Assembly: GCA_001949185.1 (NCBI GenBank)
Contig: BDGG01000003.1
Coordinates: 1,445,270 to 1,509,269, forward strand
Reading direction: 5' to 3'
Origin: Ramazzottius varieornatus
Taxonomy: Eukaryota > Tardigrada > Eutardigrada > Parachela > Ramazzottiidae
Length of the DNA: 64,000 bases
The notes beneath the pieces are model-generated. The model was given only the letters and a program-made list of their open reading frames with translations, was not told the origin of the DNA and searched no databases. Below are positions 1 through 11,701 of this stretch, in pieces. The number at the start of each line of letters is the position of its first letter. Position 1 is the first letter of the stretch. A program made the translations under genes and the position numbers.

Positions 1-817
<817 letters not shown>

Positions 818-1661
818 TAGATTTACCTGTGCTCAGCTTGCTCGTAGTTCTTTTTTCCAGTTGAGAATAGCGGCAGATGTTTTGTTGCATAGTCGCATTG
901 TTGACAGCGGCTCTTTGTTTTTGTCGCTCATGGATAGACAATTGTAGGGTTTATGTCTGGTTGAACTTCTGCTTTGAAAAGATTCCCGCGATGGACACGT
1001 TGATTTCTTTTCAAGAAGCATTTCTATTTTAGAGTTTGAAAGGCTTTTCTTGTCTTGAAAGTGTATTGCACCCGGCTGCTAAGCCGAAGATCACAACAGA
1101 TCGACCAAAGGGGCACTGGGCAAAGCTTTTCAGGAAGGACTAAGGTGTGTCCAATGACGTCATATGGAGCGCACATTGAGATGAAAAAGCAACTAGTTAT
1201 AATCAATCACTAAGGTTGGGATCACAACAGGGAGGGGAGCACTCTCGTACAGAGAAATTTCTGAGCCGCTGCCCAGATCCCTTCCTAGAGAAAATCTTGA
1301 GAGATCTTCCGACTTCGGGAATCGTTTTGCATGTTTTGATTGACAGGATTTGCTCTTGGTCATCCTGCCATCGGGGATATTTTTCTTGATTGTCCGCACG
1401 CTACAGACCATCCCGCCCACCGTGGACTTTGGACTCTGACGTCAGTCAACCTGTTTTGAAAGTTTTGTCCCATACTTCCGCGTTTTACATCGGGTACCAC
1501 AGCAAGCGCCCAAGCCGTCCGCAGTCTTTACAGGAAAAGTTCTACGTTGTAATGAGGGTTCGGCTAATTTATGGTAATGGGGGATAATTATTTTCTTTGA
1601 ATCTACAAAGTACTACGGGCGTGGGACGAATTTCGTAATCAAGCGGGACACGGTAAAGACA
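818..1661. other. Intergenic stretch, nothing recognised
   Basis: This is the 3' flank of PCYT2 up to the transposase remnant. No open frame shows family features. A palindromic TGACGTCA near 1154 is noted but has no clear gene next to it. Confidence 0.4.
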
Positions 1662-3482
1662 TTAAAACGGAAGCAAAGCTAGGTCATTGTCATCGTCAAG
1701 ATCTTGATCCAGGGGCTCTAGGTCTCCGCCCTCTTCAGCAACGTCCTCATCGGCTTGCTCGTCACCAACTGCCTCAATGCGGTCTTCCTTTGTGTCGATA
1801 TCCCAGTAGTCATCCTCAAGCTTGATGCAATAGGCGAGAGCTTGGGGAAGTCTTCTGGCTTGAAGATATCAGCAGATTCTTCCCACAGCTAGATCAGGTC
1901 AGGCAGCCTTCTGGTGGTGTTTTGCTTGGCGAAATACCTTTTGCGGCGGGCCCAGCATTTTTCAATCGGGTTGAAGTCACTGTGGTAGGGCGGCAGACGA
2001 ACTGTCTCGGTGCCTTCTTCGGTCTTCAAATAGTCATCCATGTAGTATCTGTCGCCCACGTGATTTTTCAGAAAGTCCGTCACCCTGTGCCACAGCTCGG
2101 CCACCAGTTCCTGCGCATCGAACTCGATCCTATGGTCAGTCAGCCACTGCTGGATTTCTTTCTTCACTCTCTTGGGTCTTCTGAACTATGGCATCAAGCA
2201 GGAATGATAACTTGCGTTATCCAGCACGATCACAACCGTGTCATATCCGTGAAGCCGAGCAAATTCTTTCAAACGGGGAACCACCACCTCCTTCATGAAC
2301 CTAAAACCATAACAGCCAAAATTTATCATGACGTCATCGAAAACTTGAAGCATTGGCATTCCGTCACGGTAAGGGTTTCATCAGAAATCCTTTCGCAATC
2401 AGAAAGACCCAGTTGACATCTTCATTTTGTCTGCTCGGACCGGAAAGATCCAACCAATGGTTTGCGAAATATACTCAAAAAACTCAATTTTGACCCACTG
2501 TCTTTTCCTTTTCTCAAAATCAAGCCACTTGATTGACCTGGTGCAATGAGCAAATCTCTTCCGAATGAAAAGACCATCAAAAAAGATCATACAATATTTT
2601 AACTGATTGATTTGACAGACTGGCTTACTTCTCGTAGTTTTGGTAGTTGAAATTCCCGTGGCAGCCCTCAGTGTGCTTCGAGGCTTCCCAGATAAGTCCA
2701 CATCCGGGAACGAATCCCCTATCCGTCACCACGTCGAAAATGACCAGACGCTTTCCCGATCCACTTGGATGCGACTGTCCTCAGTCCTTGCACAGAATTT
2801 CGGCTGTGCCGGTGGATTTTTCTTTGTCGAGTTCGATCCAACTCTTGCGAAACTGGTAGTTCTCGTTTAACCAAGTCTCATCCAGGCAGGCAATCAGGGC
2901 ATTCTTCTGTCGAAACTGACGAACCGCTCGGATGTAACGGATACGCCTGACTTTGAGGCTTGGGGCCAAACAGGTGTTTAGTGGACCCATCCCGATATCG
3001 GAAGCCCATTCGACGTAACACATGATACATCGTGGATTTCGACACCTTAACACCGACTTCCTCCTCCACCAATGGCAGTAGAGATTCCACCGTGATGTGT
3101 ATCTTACTCTTGTACTCCCGGTGAATGATCGCACGAATTTTCCCGTATTCCGACTCCTTAACAAGTGCCGACCGACGCCCGCGACGCCCTCCATTTCTTC
3201 CGCCTCGACAACCGGGTCCAAGGTTTCATTTACGTGATCTTCCGGAACGGTGCTGCTCTCGACTGCAGTTCCGCTCGGTGGACCAGTTATCAAGTCCCAG
3301 TTCGTAGTGATGTTCTGGATGGTGCGTGGACTTCGCTGGCACAGATGCGCGATTGCCTTACGGCGACCTGCCAGAGTGGTCAGAGTATATTTATTCGACC
3401 CAAAAAACGACTGACCCAGCACTTTCCATAAATGAGCAATATGCCTCACATCCACGCGATACAGAGAAGAACTGGAAGACAT
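1662..3482 (-). pseudogene. Decayed Tc1/IS630-superfamily (DDE_3) transposase
   Basis: Read on the minus strand, the fragments occur in the order expected for one transposase. An N-terminal helix-turn-helix region comes first, including RRKAIAHLCQRSPRTIQNI. A winged-helix segment follows (VEEEVGVKVSKSTMYHVLRR, about 2960-3090), then the first catalytic block ACLDETWLNENYQ near 2860. The second Asp block, VIVLDNASYHS, lies near 2200-2235, and the last block, VRLPPYHSDFNPIE with the catalytic Glu, near 1960-2000. An acidic C-terminus ends in TAA at 1662-1664. Reading frames change between blocks, and an in-frame TAG interrupts the region after the second Asp (2186-2188), so this copy is dead. 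The Asp-to-Glu gap is long, as in the invertebrate DDE_3 group. No convincing terminal inverted repeats were found. Confidence 0.8.
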
Positions 3483-3742
3483 CTCTCAGCTTCCTGTTAG
3501 TTTTGTCAGACTACGGTATACGCTATTGTAGAATACTGTGATGCATTTGAAAACTGAGGAGACGGTTTTCGCTTGTGTTTGATGGAAGCTCTTATCTCTC
3601 CAGTTTTCTCCTGGCTGACTCTTCATACTCCAGCTGTGATAGGAGAAGACAACAAAGAAGTTGTCTCGACTCTATCGTTTTCCAACGTGCAGCATGAAGG
3701 TCAGATGCCAGGAGGCCGATAAGAATATCGTCTGTGCCGGTA

Positions 3743-4416
3743 CCTTTTATGGGACAGTAAAAAGTATGGGACAGGCGGAAAGGACAGCAAATTTACATCC
3801 TGAATGTGAGCCAGCAATGAAGATCGAACCTATGACGCAACGCAGTGAAATTTAACCGTAGAAGTCAGCCGATCAGCTGTTTGACTTTCGTGCATCGAGG
3901 CTATGGATTGTTTATTTACTTTCTTCCAGAGACGCTCTCGGATTCATATCGCTTCCGTAATCCATGTCGTTTCTTTTTCCATAACGACTCAGCCCTTCAA
4001 CACCAAGGGACCTCGACGGTACACCGAAAAAGCCTTCAGGGACGAGCTTTCTGCACAAAAATCTTTATTTGAATACAATAATCTGTACTCAAAAAATGAG
4101 GAAGCAGCGATACAAAATTGACATAAACGCTACACGGATTTTCCCTTTTTGACATGTAAAACATAAAAGACTTCATCAAGACCCTTCGTATCTTTAACAG
4201 TAGTCAGAACAGAATAACAATTACCACGTTGAATATCTATGGACACTCGCTGCTTAAAAAACTTTCTGCTATACATTCTGCTATACAGCGTGTACGTACA
4301 GCAAAGCAGCCTTCAGTGTTGCTTTTTACTTCTAGTAAGAATCACCTGCCCGTGCCGCTGTAGCGAAAAGACCCGTCCCATACTTTTTACTGTCCCATAC
4401 TTACCCATCGTGCGTG
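3743..4416. mobile_element. TA-target MITE, family M1 (long copy carrying a retrotransposon fragment)
   Basis: The right end is CACGCACGATGGG (read inwards on the minus strand) next to TA at 4417-4418. Subterminal parts contain TTATGGGACAG and GGCGGAAAGGAC on both sides in inverted orientation. The interior matches the M1 copy at 56324-57397. It is interrupted by the fragment at 4055-4261. The left end is eroded, so its start is approximate. TA duplications and the absence of coding sequence point to a Tc1/mariner-type MITE. Confidence 0.65.
4055..4261 (-). mobile_element. 5'-truncated 3' end of a non-LTR retrotransposon, inserted in an M1 MITE
   Basis: On the minus strand this 0.2-kb piece matches 53606-53808, the 3' untranslated end of the broken retrotransposon at 50.8-53.8 kb. 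The match runs from the motif TAAGCAGC to the terminal AAATAAAGATTTTT. It is flanked by a perfect 8-bp duplication, ctttctgc, at 4047-4054 and 4262-4269. This is a dead-on-arrival insertion made by target-primed reverse transcription. No long poly(A) tail is present. Confidence 0.85.
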
Positions 4417-4425
4417 TACACCGTA

Positions 4426-4602
4426 CACGCAAGACGAGAAATTATGGCACAGTAATATTATGGGACAGGCGGAAAGGACGGCGAAATGCAAATTCGACCG
4501 TAGAGAAGTGTCGAAAAATGTATTACTGCGGATCGGTCGCGTACCTACGTGCTCCCGTACCGCCGTAGCCGAAAGGCCTGTACCACAATTTCTCGTCCTG
4601 CG
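4426..4602. mobile_element. TA-target MITE, family M1 (short copy)
   Basis: The ends are CACGCAAGACGAGAAATT and, inverted, CGCAGGACGAGAAATTG, flanked by TA at 4424-4425 and 4603-4604. It is 177 bp long, like the 182-bp copy at 35378-35559, and it lies immediately beside the long M1 copy. Confidence 0.75.
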
Positions 4603-4604
4603 TA

Positions 4605-5010
4605 TGCTGTTTTTCTCTCGATGGCTGCTCCATAGTGCTCAAACATCAGCGACTATTTTAATTTGAATTTTCGCCTGTTTATTTTCTGCTTCCGTCTGGA
4701 TTTTGGACTTTGCCGTCTTTGCAGCTCCTGATTGTTTATTTCTGTTTGTACTAGTCCTTTCAGGATCTGTAAGCTGGTCTTCAGAGTTGTGGTAAGCAAT
4801 GTGCTGGTCGGTCAGAGCTTCGGGCAGAGCGGCACTCCGTGTTCAGTCTTGTCGTTATTCTTCGCAGCTATCGAGTCATGAAATTGAGAATTTTGTCTTG
4901 TGCCGTCTGATTCGTGGAATTCTATTGCAGACATTAATCGAAGGGCACTAACCCGACATCAGCAGCCGAGTAACAAACGGGAATACACACTTTCTTTCCC
5001 TTAGAGGAAG
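4605..5010. other. Upstream flank of MAGT1/TUSC3, nothing specific recognised
   Basis: About 400 bp between the M1 elements and the MAGT1 start codon. No clear TATA element or other motif was identified. It presumably holds the promoter and 5' UTR. Confidence 0.3.
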
Positions 5011-6852
5011 ATGGACACGTCCACGTGGCGGAGGACCGATGTGCGACTTGCTTGTGTCTTTCTCCTGTCGTACCTTGCAGCTGGATTCTTCTTGCAAGTG
5101 GAGGTACGTTTGAGTATGGCTTTGCAAAAACGCGCGTGTTGTTGTTGGATCGGACATAGCCTTTGGGGACGGAAACGACAGCGATGTGATTCCTACAGAT
5201 AATGTTCGGCACGGCCTTGATCATGCATGTTTAAGAGTGTGGCTCAGCCTTGTTATACCGGAAGTGCTTGCTGTTTTCATCGTGTCTCTGTTGCAGGGCG
5301 TTGCCTCATTAGCAGAGCGCATTACCAAGCTCACCGAACTCTCCAACCAACGGTCGATCATCAAGCTCAACAATGAACGCTACCGAGAGCTGGTCAAAGC
5401 AGCGCCCAGGAATTATTCCATAATCTTGATGCTAACCGCCCTCAACCCGAACCGGGGATGTCAAGTCTGCCAGTAAGAATCGTCGCCTTATCTGCTCAAT
5501 TTCAGCGGCCGATATCTGTCTAACACTCTTGGAGGTTCAGTCTCAAGTTTTTTCTCTTTTCAGAGCAGCTCATGAGGAGTATCAAGTGGTGGCTGACTCG
5601 TGGAGGATAACCGGCGGAAATGACAAGGTCTTCTTCACCATGGTTGACTACGACGAAGGCCACGACGTTTTCAATAGCGTAAGACGCCTCTCCGTCACTC
5701 TTAGTTACCTGTTTGATTATTTTTGGACTATTTTTGAGGTGTATATTTCCTCTTTATAGTTAAAAGCGAATACCGCTCCAGTTTTCATGCACATTCCGCC
5801 CGCTGGCAAACCCAAAGACGCCGACACACTCAACATTCAAGCGTAGGTTCTCGGTTCTTTCTCAGCGGACAGCCCATGCTGTCATGTTCGAAGAAGTTTG
5901 TCCCAGATGGAAGGTCACTGTTCAACGTTTCTCTTGACCGTTAGGGTTGGATACGAAGCGGAAGTGATCGCCAAATGGGTACAAGAACGGACCGGAAATA
6001 TGGTACGGTCAAATGAGCCCAGACGCTTGGTTACGGTTTTTGCGGACTGAAGTTTCTCTGTGGTACGGTCTTCTCTACACCACGTTATCATCTAAGGTTT
6101 GCTGTTTTTACTAGATTCGGGTTGTAAGGAAGCCGAACTACGGAGGAGTCATCGCCTTCAGCTTATTGATGGTACTGGTCGCTGGGTTTCTTTACTTACG
6201 ACGTAATAGTCTGGAGTTCCTGTACAACCGAAATGTCTACGCTTGGATCCTTGTCGTAAGTCATGTTATTTATTCCATCTGGGCCTTTATATGGAGTGTT
6301 ACTGGGCAGTTCGAAATCATTCGGTTCGTTGTCTTGTTGTTTGCAGGCTGTTATTTTGTTCATGACTTCCGGCCAGATGTGGAATCATATTCGCGGTCCG
6401 CCGTTCATGCAGCGCAACCCGCAGTCGAAACAATGGGTTCGTCCTCGTACATCCTCATTCACGTTCTTCGTTGATTCAATTAATTTTCCTTGGTTTCAGA
6501 TGTACATCCATGGAAGTAGCCAAGGCCAGTACGTGGCGGAAACCTACATCGTGATGAGCCTGAGTAAGTTTGGATACTTCCGGTCAGAGAACCTGCCTTT
6601 TCTACTATTTCCAAGTTTATGTCGGAAAAGTCTGTTGAAATTAAAACGGTCCTGGTTTTTGTAGATCTAGCCGTCGCGATTGGTTTCATCCTCCTCAACG
6701 AGGCAGCCAAATCAACGACAGAAGCGCACAAGGGTCGGAATAAAGTTATGGCGATCGCTGGAATCGCTCTGGTTGCTATTTTCTTCAGTGCTTTAAAATC
6801 TATTTTCAGAGCGAAGTACCAAGGCTATCCTTACAGCTTTTTGTTTAAATGA
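5011..6852 (+). CDS. MAGT1/TUSC3: Oligosaccharyltransferase OST3/OST6-type subunit (MAGT1/TUSC3)
   Basis: This is a thioredoxin-like ER membrane subunit of the oligosaccharyltransferase that assists N-glycosylation of cysteine-containing sites; vertebrate MAGT1 is also linked to magnesium uptake. The join is 5011-5103, 5297-5472, 5564-5678, 5760-5842, 5945-6002, 6115-6255, 6347-6436, 6500-6563 and 6665-6852. It gives 335 residues with an intact frame, the usual family length. A signal peptide ([17 protein letters not shown]) is followed by the luminal thioredoxin fold with the CQVC redox motif (CxxC). Then come [11 protein letters not shown] and four membrane segments with the family signatures [14 protein letters not shown] and [13 protein letters not shown], and the C-terminal [11 protein letters not shown]. 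The intron after residue W in KQW uses an unusual GTTCGT donor. The gene is convergent with the receptor gene at 7338-10103. Confidence 0.95.
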
Positions 6853-7337
6853 ACGACGGATTCTTGGTTTTGTTTACACCACCTATTTATTTTTCATTGT
6901 GCACGGCCTGTCTTTCTTTGCCTTCTACAAAAACTCGTCTTGCTTTTACTGCAGTTGAGTCTGCACAGCTGAGTCCGAAGAAATTCCAAGGATGGTTTTT
7001 GTGCAATTTTATCGTGTCAGAGAGAAACAGGAAGTAGCTGCTTCGGACAGTAGGGTAACAACCACAGGAAACTGGAACGTCAAAGGTAAAAGATAACAAC
7101 ACAGAGAGCAAATACGTCAGTAAGGCACTACGACTAAAATGCAGGAAGGAAAGGCTAATCCACGTACAGGTTACAAAAGTTACAAAGGCACCCCTTCGGA
7201 AAACGAAGGCAAGTTAAGTAAGGCACAGACGGATCCGTAATACCTAATAGCTGCCGAGAAGAGGAACTAAATTCCAACGTAGCTGAAGAAACTGATATCG
7301 TTCTACGAGGATATAAAAACGTGGTCAGGTTCCCTGC
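6853..7337. other. Convergent 3' intergenic stretch, nothing recognised
   Basis: The 485 bp separate two convergent genes. No coding or repeat feature was found. Confidence 0.4.
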
Positions 7338-10103
7338 TCAAGGAATCAGCAGCTGTTCTTGCAGCCTAGCCAAGCCTTTCTTGACGCTCAGCGCCGTTCG
7401 GCGACCCGATGGATTCGGGTTCCAGCACTCCACCATCATACTAACGTACTTGGCCAGGATCTGCAGGCACAAAGACAAAAGTAAGTCGAACTCAAAACGA
7501 GAAATGGCAACCAGGCAACTTTGCTATACAGCATCGTCATAAAGTGGCGCACGCTTCCAGCCAATAACACCGAAAACATGCGCCACTTGAACAGGCCCGA
7601 CAAGTCTGCTTCTTGAAGTGGCGCAAGCTGCCACTCAATAATAACAGAACCGTGCGCCACTTGGGAAAACAGTCCTGTACGAGTCCCAAACCTCGGAATT
7701 TTATCTTTCGTGCCTACGCATTTCAGTTTTTTAGCACATTGATTTCTGTGTTTTGTTTCACCTCATGTTGATTCCAATAAGGAGCGATAGTAGGACGTTT
7801 CCGTTGGTTACAGACCACTTGTCGCATGTCATCGAAACTGGGATCATTCCCCACGTCCGGTCCGTATGGCAGATCGTATCCTTCGCGTTGTCCTAAGGAA
7901 GAAGGAAGGCAGAACTGAGGTGAGGCAACGCAAACAGCAAAAGGTGAGGAAAGTCGGTCAGGATCTTCTTACCGGATAGATCAGTGCATCGAGCCAGCTC
8001 CCACATGATCAGACTGAACGAGTAGATGTCCGACTGCTTCAAAGCTTCGAAGTTGTTCTTCTTGATGGTAAAGTCCAGGAGCTCAGGAGCCATATAGCGA
8101 CGAGTACCTTGCCGTTTATCCGTGTCGAGGCTCTTCATGGCGTCTTCCCTGCAAGAGACACAAAAAAGAGGTCTAATTCAGTCTGATCAAAAGTAACGTG
8201 CCAGTTTACCGAATGGCCAAGCCGAAGTCAGCAATAACACAAACCACGCCAGCTTTTCCACTATGGTCGGCCTTGACCAGAATGTTCTTGGACTTCATGT
8301 CGCGATGGACAATGGCTGGCTTCACTGCCGTCCCAGAGATCTGTGCGTGGAGGTGGGAGAGTCCGTTGGCGATGGAATGGGCCATGCTCAACATGGTCCA
8401 TCCCGGCAACGGCGTCTGCGACTCCCGTAAGTAGTCGAACAGAGCACCGTAGTGGAAATCCGTGATCAGCAGCATCTGTGTGCAGGATCCCGTTCCACCG
8501 ATATCCGAAGCCACAAAACCTGAAAGACGGAAAAACATGCAAAGCTAGGAGAAATCTCTGATATCCATCCCAATAAAATATCTGGGACGTCGGCAATTGG
8601 ACTGAACAATATCCGTTACCCCAACTGGCGCACCTTCTCGTTGTTAGGGGCTGAAAGTGTACGCCATTCGGGAAAAGGATCATGCTCAAGTCATCTGCAA
8701 GACTCCGACATATACGGTTAGTTTCTTGTATTAAGGTTTTACCAAGGATGTTTTCGTGACGGAGCATCTGCGTGCCATACAAGTCCATTTCCGTCTGCCA
8801 GCTGACTTCGTCCAGCGTGGAGAAGATCTTGACCGCCACGTCCTGGTCGCGAAACCGCGCTTTCCACACTTCACCGTACCGCCCCTTGCCGATATTTTTG
8901 ATGAAGTGCAGCTGGCGTGCCACGGTGGTCTGGACCAGCAGCGGGAACCCGGAACCAGAGCCGGAAGTCATGGACTGTTCGATATGCTGGTCGTCCTGCT
9001 CTTCCTTGTCCAAACCAGCGGACTTGAGCAGCTTCGACGTCAAGGACTGATGCTCTAACGCCTTCATGAAGGCTGTTCGCCGTCCTTTCTTTCTCCTGAA
9101 ACGAGGGAAATAAGCCCATGGTCAGACCAAGAGTCCTGAACATATCCAAAGCGCTAGATTTCCAACGCAGAGAAGTCATTTTCCCTGTATTACCCGCCAA
9201 ACAAAATTCTTGATAACAAGTCATCAGATTTTAGTTTTACAGCCAGGTGTTTTCTATAAACCAGTCAAAGCCGTGTCGTACACCCCAACATACAACAGAG
9301 TTGAGCCAAGGACTCTCCGGTTCTCGACAGCGGAGACTTCAGGAATAACTCTTCCAAAAAATCCACATCCTCATCTTACCAGTAACATCCGCAGCCTAAG
9401 CCAACGAAGAGGCTGACTGCGCAGAGTGCCATGAGTCCGATGACACCATGAACCCACGGTGGAGTTTCTTTAGGCTTTTCCGTCGTGCTTTCATGTGTAG
9501 TTGGAACGGCTGTCGTAGGGGGTAACGTTGGCTCCAAGTCAAAGTTGCAATGATCTTTGTCGTTACAACACAGAATCTGGAAGCGAAAATGGACTTGTCT
9601 GGGTAGATTCCCTCTGCACTGCAGAATGGCGCCAGTGTCTCCAGGAAGACATCCGTATTCGTAGTGCTGGACCAGAAGATTCGTCTTCTCATCCAGCTGT
9701 TCCCTGATAGTAGCGTAGCACTTTCCTCCAGCTGCGGCATGGCAGGTGTTGTTTACATGCCATTCAGCACAGCCGTTCTCTTCGCAGAAGCATTCTAAAG
9801 CGGAGCCTGCAGGGAGAACAACGGGTAAGGTATGACAACACTTGAAATTCCATCACGCAGCTCAGCATTGCTTATGTCCACCACGGACTGTGGTCCACGG
9901 TCCACAAATCCGTAAATATTGCCCGGACATAACGACATACGCAGCCATACAAACCCGGGCGTTCTAAACGAAACCCACTGAACTTGCTGTAACATCCCAT
10001 TCTCATGGTAATTAAGCAAGTTTAACCACTGCAAAAAATTCTCACCTGTTCTTAGATGAATGAGGAAGAGCGCAAAGACGCAAAAGATCCGTAGCCTCGA
10101 CAT
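7338..10103 (-). CDS. TGF-beta superfamily type I receptor, BMP class (thickveins/BMPR1-like)
   Basis: This is a transmembrane Ser/Thr kinase receptor that phosphorylates receptor SMADs. The minus-strand join is 10046-10103, 9380-9806, 8743-9095, 8210-8519, 7973-8148, 7762-7892 and 7338-7460, giving 525 residues with every exon phase consistent. In order: a signal peptide ([16 protein letters not shown]), a cysteine-rich ligand-binding domain ending in CCNDKDHCN, and a membrane segment ([19 protein letters not shown]). The GS box [13 protein letters not shown] follows near residue 205. The kinase has GKGRYGEVW, the Lys in [23 protein letters not shown] and the RRYMAPEL activation segment. The L45 loop reads [12 protein letters not shown], closest to BMP-type rather than TGF-beta/activin-type receptors, so SMAD1/5/8-like (Mad) substrates are inferred. 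It is divergent from RPL36 across about 540 bp. Confidence 0.94.
7542..7589 (+). repeat. Intronic TGGCGCAC hairpin, copy 2 (BMP receptor last intron)
   Basis: Arms AAGTGGCGCACGC / ATGCGCCACTT around a loop containing CAGCCAATAACAC. It lies in the intron 7461-7761, 26 bp from a second copy in the same orientation. Confidence 0.75.
7616..7662 (+). repeat. Intronic TGGCGCAC hairpin, copy 3 (same intron)
   Basis: Arms AAGTGGCGCAAGC / CCGTGCGCCACTT with the loop CACTCAATAATAACAG, close in sequence to copy 2. The two copies sit head to tail in one intron. Confidence 0.75.
8583..8668 (+). repeat. Diverged intronic hairpin-family sequence, copy 4
   Basis: An 86-bp stretch starting TGGGACGTCGGCAATTGG and ending in arms TGGCGCAC / GTACGCCA. 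It is alignable along its length with 12160-12246 in the syntrophin gene. It lies in the BMP receptor intron 8520-8742. Confidence 0.5.
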
Positions 10104-10337
10104 CCCGAAGAAGAATCAAATAGACGAGAATTACGCTCCTGACGGTTCAAACATCGCGACGTCCGGTTTCGATCAGGCTCCAAGATCTTCCGCTTCTTTA
10201 TCAACGATCCTGCTTGAGTTCCTCTGAAAACAGCAACCGATTGGAACAAACTATCGGGAATTTTGAGGAGGAAGAATGTGAAGTGAAGAAGCACAATCTT
10301 CCGACGCGAGAAAATCACGGTTGGAATATTACGATCG

Positions 10338-10345
10338 TGACGTCA
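10338..10345. promoter_or_regulatory. CRE-like palindrome TGACGTCA in a divergent promoter
   Basis: A perfect 8-bp CREB/ATF consensus lies in the 540 bp between the divergent start codons of the BMP receptor (10103, minus) and RPL36 (10646, plus). Its function is inferred from sequence and position only. Confidence 0.4.
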
Positions 10346-10645
10346 TGACCTCTTTGTTTCGAATCGCTGCAGGCGTGACTTGGCAAACGTGCTCGAAATG
10401 CTCCTCCCCTTATGTTGCGTTGATTGATAGCTTCCATCTCCGGCAGAAGATTGCCACATGTCTCTGCATTCTTTGCGTTTATCTGGTTCCTCAGTTTCCT
10501 TTACCGGGAGTCGTTCTGTCTCAAGATTGTGCTCTGATTTGGTCATCCTGTTGGTGTTTATCCCTTTAGGTAAGTGTCTACGGAAGAAACCGCATCTTAT
10601 TGGCCGGATTTGTTTATTTGAAGGTTGACTGTGACTGATTTCAGG

Positions 10646-11273
10646 ATGGCTGCTCCCACGCAAGAAGTTGCTCGTGGACTGAAAGGTGTCAGAGGGTTCA
10701 AAACCACCAAGAATGTCGCAAAGGAGCGTCCATCTCGCATGCGAGTAGGTTGCGACATTTTGCTACTGTTTGCTAAGGTGAGGCAAGGTGGACTGATGAT
10801 GAATTTTTGTTGCAGAAACTGAACAAGCACGTCAAGTTTGTCCGTGACATCGTTAAGGAGGTTTGCGGTCTTGCACCTTACGAGAGAAGGACTATCGAAT
10901 TACTCCGTGTTGGACGGGATAAGCGAGCTCTCAAATTCCTCAAAAGAAGAGTAAGTGTGTGGATATTCGTCGAACTTACCACAGAGTGATGCCTAACGGT
11001 GGCGTCGACTTGCGGAAATCAAGATGAAATTGAGACTTTGGCAGGCCGTACGCAGCAGCAAGTCTCGCTTGTTCATGCCACATATTGTAGGGTACTGTTT
11101 GCCGCGTCAGTCGCTTGATTGCAGCAGAAATTTGACTGTCGTGCCTCTTCAACTCAGTTTCCAACCAAGTTCCGTTTCTCTTGCAGCTTGGAACCCATCT
11201 TCGAGCCAAGCGCAAGCGAGATGAGATGTCCCGAACCCTGACTGCCCAGAGGAAGGCTCAGGCACATCGTTAA
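10646..11273 (+). CDS. RPL36: 60S ribosomal protein L36 (eL36)
   Basis: This is a structural protein of the large cytosolic ribosomal subunit. The join is 10646-10744, 10816-10950 and 11187-11273, giving 106 residues, the normal size. The central exon reads [18 protein letters not shown] and [14 protein letters not shown], hallmark eL36 sequence, and the last exon begins [16 protein letters not shown]. The start codon follows a CAG acceptor by one base, and an upstream GTAAGT at 10570 after a pyrimidine-rich tract suggests a 5' UTR intron (10570-10644), common in ribosomal protein genes. The second intron is 236 bp; no snoRNA could be recognised in it by eye. Confidence 0.96.
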
Positions 11274-11701
11274 GACGGACTCCCGTGGTCGCACTCCTCG
11301 CTTTTTCTTACAAAAAATTACCAAGTAGTTTCGTACTTGCAGAAAAAGCTCAGAGATTCAGTTCTGATGTTTTCCGTTTATTCAGCCTGGCTTTCCGATA
11401 AATTACAAACGTACTAAACTTTCACCAGGGTGACTGTTCGCAAGAGCGTGACATGGGATTGCATTAAAACTTCAGAAAAATAAAACAAGAGATCAAACAA
11501 GAAAAACGCTGTCTTGGAAATGATTCCGGAATCAAACCAGAGGACGTTCTTTGTCCTTTTGAGTTTCAGCTACAAACTGGAAACAGCGTAATACGTAGAG
11601 CGACTAGACCGGATACGGAAATGTGAGCATACTGGAAAAATCGAGTCGGGAAAAACCAGGCCGCGACGATTAACTTCGGCCAAACACTGCAACCTTCGTC
11701 T
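11274..11701. other. Convergent intergenic stretch between RPL36 and syntrophin
   Basis: About 430 bp of untranslated flank; no clear feature was found. Confidence 0.35.
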
